Shown one piece after another: positions 57,501 to 64,000 of a DNA stretch of 64,000 nt. This DNA is from Prinia subflava (taxonomy: Eukaryota; Chordata; Aves; Passeriformes; Cisticolidae). How positions within the stretch are numbered: position 1 is the stretch's first letter; each line of letters opens with the position of its first letter. The translations under genes and the position numbers were made by a program. Location: the NCBI RefSeq assembly GCF_021018805.1, contig NC_086248.1, forward strand, positions 52,767,485 to 52,831,484, read 5' to 3'. The notes under the pieces are model-generated. The model saw only the letters and a list, made by a program, of their open reading frames with translations, was not told where the DNA came from and did no database searches.

Positions 57501-60463
57501 GTCTTCTATGGTCAGAAAAATTGTCTATTTTTTGATTCTTTTTACACAGGCCAGTTTGGGTACATTGTTCTGAAGCACATTCCATTAACTGGTAAGTCAA
57601 ACTACATCACCAGCACTGTCCTGCTTATCTCAATCCTTTCAGTCTAGAATACTCACTTAGCAGAAAATAGCAGAGATGGCTGTTGGCATTCATCCTCATT
57701 AGCTCAAAGGTTGTTTTGTTTGTTTGTGCCTGTATGTTTACAGTCATTTTGGGCAAAGAGATTTTCAGTTTGCTTCCCTGTGGTTTCAAATTGCTGTGGT
57801 TTATCTAGCAGGAAAGCCTGTCTTAAGGAGCTAGATAAGACACTAATGAAAATTACTTGCCTGCAGAAGGAAAGGTTCACCAGCAGTCCCAGAGAGAGAA
57901 ATCTGCTGGATCTGAGACTGGGAGTGATATCATATTGAAAATGAGTTAGTGCGCATTTATCTTAAATTTTAAAAAATACTTAATACAAGCATAAAGCATA
58001 TGTAATTCATGCCAATTTCAAAATGTTGGTGTTTCTTTGTTTCTTTTTTTTATGAGGTTAGGCTGTCAAGATTATTCTTAATTGGACAGTAAGAAGTAGA
58101 TTTTAATTATTTTAAAGCAGGTTTCTCTAGTGCCTGAAGGTCTGCATACCAAACAAAATTAGTGGAGAGGTTGCCTGCAAGCAGTATACAGCTGTCATAA
58201 TTATAATATTACCTAAATAGATTCTGCTCATGCAGAAGCAGTTTACTCTTGGCTGCATAAAATGGCATACATATTCTTTGGGATAGTTGTTTCTTGAATA
58301 TATCAGCTGGTTTCATGTTACTATTACTCTTAGACATTTAATAAGTGCCATAAAAAAGGTTGATTTCTGACAGAGTTCTGATACAAAAGAAATATGCAGC
58401 TGCACTTTTCTTCTCCAGGAGAGCAGTCTTCATTCACAAGGCAGCAAATATAAGGGAAGATAACAGGAATCTGTCTGTCAGTTTTCCATGCCTAATACAG
58501 GGGTGAGAAAATCCTGACAAAAAGCTGGCTATGAAACTTCTTCATTAAGCTTTTACAAAGTTTATCTGGATCTGCACATTGCCTGTGGGTAATACAGGCA
58601 GCTATGGGATCGGTGTGTTAGTGTCAGATGAGTGGATGTCTCAGGGCACCCAAGTCCTGATTTCTAGGCACACTTGAAAGGCCCTGCTGTCCACCTCAGC
58701 TTCTGTCTGCTGTCATGCCCATGACAGCTGCAGACGGTCTTTTCAGAGCCCCACTTATCTCCAAGTTTTTGCAGAGCAAGTTCTCAGATGGAGCACATCT
58801 TCCCCCAGCACAGCTCTTTGCTGGCCTTCACACTTATCCTCAGACTGGGCCTTGCTTCTCCTTGCACAGTTCTGGGGGAGGGAGAGGGTGGGGATAAGCC
58901 TGCTTTGATGTGAGTGCTTGTGCAGCAGTCCGCACCAAGTCCTTGCTGCAGATCAATGCAGCAAGGGCGTTTGAAGCAGGTTTTCCTTCTCTGATTAGAG
59001 TGGCACAGCTACTCAGATACCGGATGCAGTGGGAGGTGAAGAAAAAAGCAAAGGATATTTTTGTGACAAAGACTTAACTGGGCTTGAACTCTTTTCCTTC
59101 GGGGGGAGATTCAGGCTGAGCAGAGAGATATTTTTGCTGTCTGTGACTGTGGTCCCATTCTGTTCTTCTGTGGTTTCTCCAGGGCAGTGTAAATAACTTC
59201 ATACTCAGTGCCCTGGTTTCTAGGAATACTCTTCTAAGGCACCTAATTCCCCCCGGGAACTGTATCTTGACTGTCTAATCCTTGGCTGAGGAGTGTGCTA
59301 GGCAACAGGAAATCTGCAAATTAAAACATTGCAACATCTAAATCCCTGGCTGTACCCCAGCTTTGCTGGAGGTGCAGTTTTCATCTGTTTGCCTATGAAA
59401 AAATATACTCAGATGTATATTATTTCTCTTCCATCATTTAAATGATTCCTCATGTTTCCCACTGGCTATTATTTTTATTACCCACATGCAGTCACTTTGC
59501 TGCTTATTTTGTTCATTGTAATCTAGCCAGTAGCACTCGTGTTTCTTGATCCCCCAAAATGTGCAGTGGAGGTCCCACATTAGCAAAAGCTCGTTGAAGT
59601 TAGGTGGGTGTAGCCCTCCAGCTTCTGCTATTTTGTGGTAAGAGCTGGACCAACTAATTTACTCAGTGCAGAGATGGACTGTCCATCCTGAGTTGCTGGG
59701 CTGGATGGCTTCTCCTGCTCCCCAGTCTTTTCCTTATAAAGATTTTGGAAGGGACTGTGCTCTGAGTCACTTGCTGACAGCAATCAATATGATGCTAGTC
59801 ACCTTCACATCTTCTCCCATTTTCTGAGCACTCAAGGATCCTCTCTTTATCAATCCGAGGAATATTTCTCTTCCTTCCCCTACAACATGAGCCCAAACCT
59901 CACTAGAAGCAACACTAACCTGGTGTTAGGAGGGAGCTTTGCTGCTAGCTGCATCATCTTTGAGAAGACAGAGTAATCCATGGTTCCATGGCCAGAGCCA
60001 ATAAATTGCAATATTTATTCCGATGGATACTTTTTAGTGTGGCCACAAGTGTGTGTGCCCTCTCCTAGTATTTGAGATTTCTGTCCTTCCATAAAAGTAG
60101 GATGCTCAGCACTAAACAAGATTTTCTTTCAGATGACGTGCAGGCAAAAATATGAGAGTCAATCACTGATATTCTTTCTCGTTTTCTGATGTTGACACCA
60201 TAACCCTCATTGCTCTGGGGATCTTTCATCAGCGTTCCACACCTGCATTTTAAAAACCTTACCAGAAAATCAGAGTTGATGTGCAGGATTTCTTGACAAT
60301 ATACTCTTGAAAGCCTGGAGTGGGGAGCAGAGCACCTCTGCCTGAAGGTGTTTGGTCATCTGCTACACAGAGAATCAGTATTCAAAGACTGGCTGACTGG
60401 CTCACTGCTTACCTTGGATGGTAAAGTAAGGCACACCCTGAAGGACTGAGAAAGTGTTTTATA
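51599..60463. other. intergenic sequence without supported genes
   Basis: Nearly 9 kb with no recognisable exon, RNA gene or mobile element. A minus-strand AATAAA lies near 54518-54523 beside a GC-richer block (54530-54930), which could be the end of a minus-strand transcript, but no coding frame supports it. Confidence 0.5.
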
Positions 60464-60710
60464 AAATCACAGAATGGTTTGGGTTGAAAGGGACCCTAAA
60501 GGTCATCTATTCCATCCCTTCTGCCATGGGCAGGGACACTTTTCACAAGACCAGGTTGTCGAAGCCCCATCCAGCCTGCCCTTAAACACTTTCAGGGATG
60601 GGGCATTCACAGCTTCTCTGGGCAACCTGTTCCAGTGTCTCAGCACCTTCATGTTAAATAACTTCTTTCTCATATCAAATCTAAACCTCTTTCACATCCA
60701 GCTTTACCTG
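60464..60710 (-). mobile_element. CR1 LINE 3' end, antisense
   Basis: Plus-strand reading begins 'aatcacagaatggtttgggt', then 'gaaagggaccctaaaggtca', 'ccatgggcagggacactttt' and 'cagcttctctgggcaacctg', the reverse complement of the CR1 3' terminus. The distal edge is blurred by divergence. Confidence 0.93.
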
Positions 60711-63700
60711 CTCACCCATTCGGTGGGACACGGTTTGAGCACACACACACCTTTACCAGGGAGACCCAGAGCTGTTTAACCCATCTTGTAGGAAAAAAGG
60801 GGTTAGAAAGCTTTGTGATTGTGGACTTCAGTCTCCCCATTGCAGCTGTCATCCTTGGACTCAAGGATTTAATTATCACGTTTCAGAGGAAGCAGTGGAG
60901 GAGGCAAGGCTGTCTCTCCAGGCTGCGAGACCTCTCTGGTACCATGGAGATGTAGTTCCCTCTCTCCTGCTGTGTCAAATCTTTAAGAAAAAGGCAGGAA
61001 CCCACTTCTCCCTCTCCCGGGTGATTGTCACAAATATTTCTTTAGTGCACATAAAGCAAGAGAACATGTGTGTGAGGGAATGCCCTACAGAATGGAGGGA
61101 ACACCCTGTTTTGTAGAGGGAGGATGTGGGAAGGGAGGAGACACTGAACTGAGGTCAACATCTTGCAAGGGGAAGGTGAATCATATCTGTTTATGCTAAA
61201 AATGTATGCAGCCCATGCATACACAGTGTCATAGTGCAAAGCTGGACCTCTAGTCTGTATAGCTGGGAGACAGATAAATTCTGTATTTGGACGGATTTGT
61301 CCTGAGGCACAGGAATAAAAGCTTGTTTACAGTGCACATGGTAAGATTTACTGAGCAATGTCACTATTAATAGCATGAACCTATGTAAGAATTTACTCCT
61401 TTCTAGATGACAGTTCCCTGGCCCAGGCTGAGAGTCCTGGACTGTCATCAAGGACTCTATTATGGATAACATATTAACAGCATTGCTTCAGATGATTTCT
61501 GATTACAGCTCTCTCTTTGTTCCTTCCCAGTTTTCTTTTCCCAAGTCTGCTCATTTCCACTCTGCTTTCCCCTGTTCTTCTGGCTGTTCAGCTGCCAAAT
61601 TTCTAGTGTGAGTGTGTTCTGCCCCATAATGTAATCACTGCACCCAGGGCCAGCCATGAGATCCCAAAGAAAGGCAAATGCTGGGTTCCCACTTGGGTGG
61701 CACCACAAGCATCCCCAAGGGGAAAGGGAGCCACTGCCTCTCCAGGCCAAGAGGGGAAAGTGTGGCCTTGTATTTGTGTCCCAGAGCTGCAGGCTCTTGG
61801 CTACTGTCACCGAGTGTTGAACCAACACAAGGAAGGGGAAGCTTTACAATATACATCTCAGCTTCAGAAATTGTGTTAGATTTAAGGGTGTGGAAATTCC
61901 TTCATTACTGGAATTCCCCAAACTTCAGCAGTCAGCAGATTTTATATGCTAATAGTATTTGTGACAACAGGGAACCTATGTGGGGATTAAAATGAGGCTG
62001 GAGGTAGAATTAACCCAAATTCCTGGCTTTTGTCAGTTACAAATAATGCTGCACTATTGAAGTTTTCCTGTTAAGGATTTTAAGAATCACAGGACTATAG
62101 CCAAAGGTGATGGGAGCAACCTTGCATTGCCCTACAAATTCAGCTGACTAAACTAGGAGGTCAAGCTGCATAATTAGATTTAATCTTTTCACAGAGTGGT
62201 GTGTAAAAGGCATTAAGAGAAATGGCTTTATTTCACATGCCATCTAAAGCAACTGATTTTAATAATTGGACAAGTGCTGAGCCAAAGGCCTGGATTTTCT
62301 GTTTATCAGCATTTTCTTGCTACTTCATATGCAAATTTGATAATATAATGAGTATTGAGACCTAGTTTGTCCTGGAGCATACATGCAGAGCTGGCTGAAC
62401 CCAAGGACAGGAACAGGATACGTGCCTCCAAAGGCATCAGAGGGACGCTTCATTTACTTTACATAAATCTCAGTCTTTAGTGACTTGAGAGAGAATGCTG
62501 AAATACTTAAAAGAACATTATTCTTGAACATGAAGTTTTAATAGTGCACTTTTAAAGTTTGTCATCAACCTGTATAAATGTATTGCAGATGAGAGTCCAT
62601 GCACATGCAATGTGGTAACTGCTCTGAAGTGAAAGCCTGTTCCGTGACTGAGGAATGCACCCTCAGTTCACCAGATCCCAAAGAAACCAACTCCCCAGAT
62701 AGAACTTGCTGGGAGAAACTAATGATGAGCAAGATGCATAAAAGCATTCCTACTGTAACTCTCTGTATACACGTTAGGAGCAACAGTTTCAGCTTCCACA
62801 GTAATTTTGCTTTTAGCTTTCTGTCAGTATAATGAAGAAAGGAAAGTCTGTTTTTAACTACAGCATTAATTTTTTAGGCTAGATGTTAGTTGCCTGTCAA
62901 AACTGAAATCTTTGTTGGTGGAAGTGACATATTCACTGGAGGCATTTGAAAGCCTTACAATTCAAAACAATACCAAAATAGTTTAAATACGTATTAAGTC
63001 AAATATACTTTCAATAGCATGAAGTGTGTAATAGAGCCGCTTCTGGTTTGATTTCAAAACAGCCAGCTTTTGTTTTCTGTCTGAAACCGCACACCGCTGT
63101 AGTTGGGTGACTTCCTCACAGGGTAGGATGGAAAGGAGCCATGGAAGCATAAAAACCCCCTTGCAGTCTCCTGTGAAACCGCCAATAAAGGAAATCCAAG
63201 CACGGATGATCTTAGGTGCTTCTGCTGTCTGTGGCGGGACACCTGTGGGGCCAGCCGGGACTGGGAGCAGGGATGCGTCCCTGGAAGTGCCTGTCTCTGG
63301 ATCACTGCAGCAGCTGAGCTGGGGCTAAACTGGAAACAGAAATACATTGTCATGTCACCCGGATGCTCTGCCTCCAGCCAAATGGTAGACGGAAAAAATG
63401 CTACCAGATGTTCTTATGTTATTAATATTGTTATTATAAATAATAGTCCGTATTGGCTAACGTTCAGTCCTAGCCCATCTGGAGTGCACATGCTTTGGAG
63501 GAGAGCTCCAGCAGCTTATGGGTCCCCCAGTTCCCTGCACACCTGTAAAAGAGGCTGGGCAGGACCCCCTGTCTGTGCTGCAAGACAGAGGATGCAGGGG
63601 CTGCCCTGTGACAGGGTGCTCCCTGTCCTGCTCCTCTCCTTCTGCAAGCTCTGCTGGCATCCCGGCAATGCTGCCTCAGCCAGGCCTTTGTTCCACTTCC

Positions 63701-64000
63701 CTCTTTCCAGCAGGGTGGGATCCTTTCCTCCACAGCTCTGTTTTGGGAGCTTTGTATGCAGCCCTGGGTTTCTATGATGAAGTCAGGCTCTGCTGATGTT
63801 CCTCTCACTGGACACGTTGCAGTAGGAGGTGCCAGCCTGATAATCCCATGGTCTGAAGCACCTCTGGCCAAGGAGGCTAAGGTGCCACTTCAATGAAAAG
63901 TTCTCTGGCTAAACCTTCCTATCTAATGTTAGACCAAAAACTCTTTAAAAATGTTTCTAGCTGATCCCACTCCACGTTTACACAAAAAAAAAAAAAAGGA
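60711..64000. other. intergenic sequence to the window end
   Basis: No supported gene. About 63100-63850 is GC-richer, with overlapping frames of up to 141 codons on both strands, none recognisable. A run of A (about 63984-63997) closes the window and may be simple repeat or a retroposed tail. Confidence 0.5.

Noticed and set aside
63352..63871. Overlapping frames of 133 and 141 codons near the right end
   Set aside because: They lie on opposite strands in a GC-richer block with no known domain, no splice context and no sign of codon bias.
1..64000. tRNA, rRNA, CRISPR array or telomere-like repeat
   Set aside because: I looked for A/B-box and T-loop strings, regularly spaced repeats and TTAGGG arrays on both strands and saw none.

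Overview
The window looks like avian nuclear DNA, possibly from a passerine or another neoavian bird. The evidence is several chicken-repeat-1 (CR1) LINE 3' ends, one avian-type endogenous retrovirus solo LTR, CpG-island promoters on vertebrate genes with GT/AG introns, and proteins close to their vertebrate orthologues. It is not microbial: there are no operons, CRISPR arrays or prokaryotic mobile elements. Exon limits below come from splice consensus, reading-frame continuity and remembered family sequences; no alignment or RNA evidence was available.

Layout. 1-1600: non-coding sequence with one CR1 tail; the first ~600 bases may be the 3' UTR of an upstream plus-strand gene (NCOA7 by synteny, unproven). 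1600-8640: HINT3 on the plus strand, five coding exons, 168 residues, with a striking 16-bp GC minisatellite ending a few bases before its start codon. 8662-9075: a solo LTR. 9080-13900: a compact minus-strand gene encoding a 153-residue paralogue of ABRA/STARS (actin-binding region plus costars domain), convergent with HINT3 and divergent from TRMT11. 16260-40530: TRMT11 on the plus strand, 13 coding exons and 461 residues, all joined in frame. 40530-64000: about 23 kb with no gene I can support. It holds CR1 pieces, a relic of a C2H2 zinc-finger sequence, a 73-bp-arm fold-back sequence and a CpG-enriched patch.

The genes do not form one pathway. HINT3 is a HIT-family nucleoside phosphoramidate hydrolase. 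TRMT11 is the catalytic subunit of the tRNA guanosine-10 N2-methyltransferase that works with TRMT112. The ABRA-like protein belongs to the actin/Rho/SRF signalling family. The order HINT3 then TRMT11 on one strand matches the known vertebrate order; the ABRA-like gene between them on the other strand is the least expected gene here.

No previously undescribed system is evident. The most useful leads are the short ABRA paralogue, the near-perfect minisatellite at the HINT3 start, an overlapping upstream ORF in TRMT11, the fold-back element and the zinc-finger relic.
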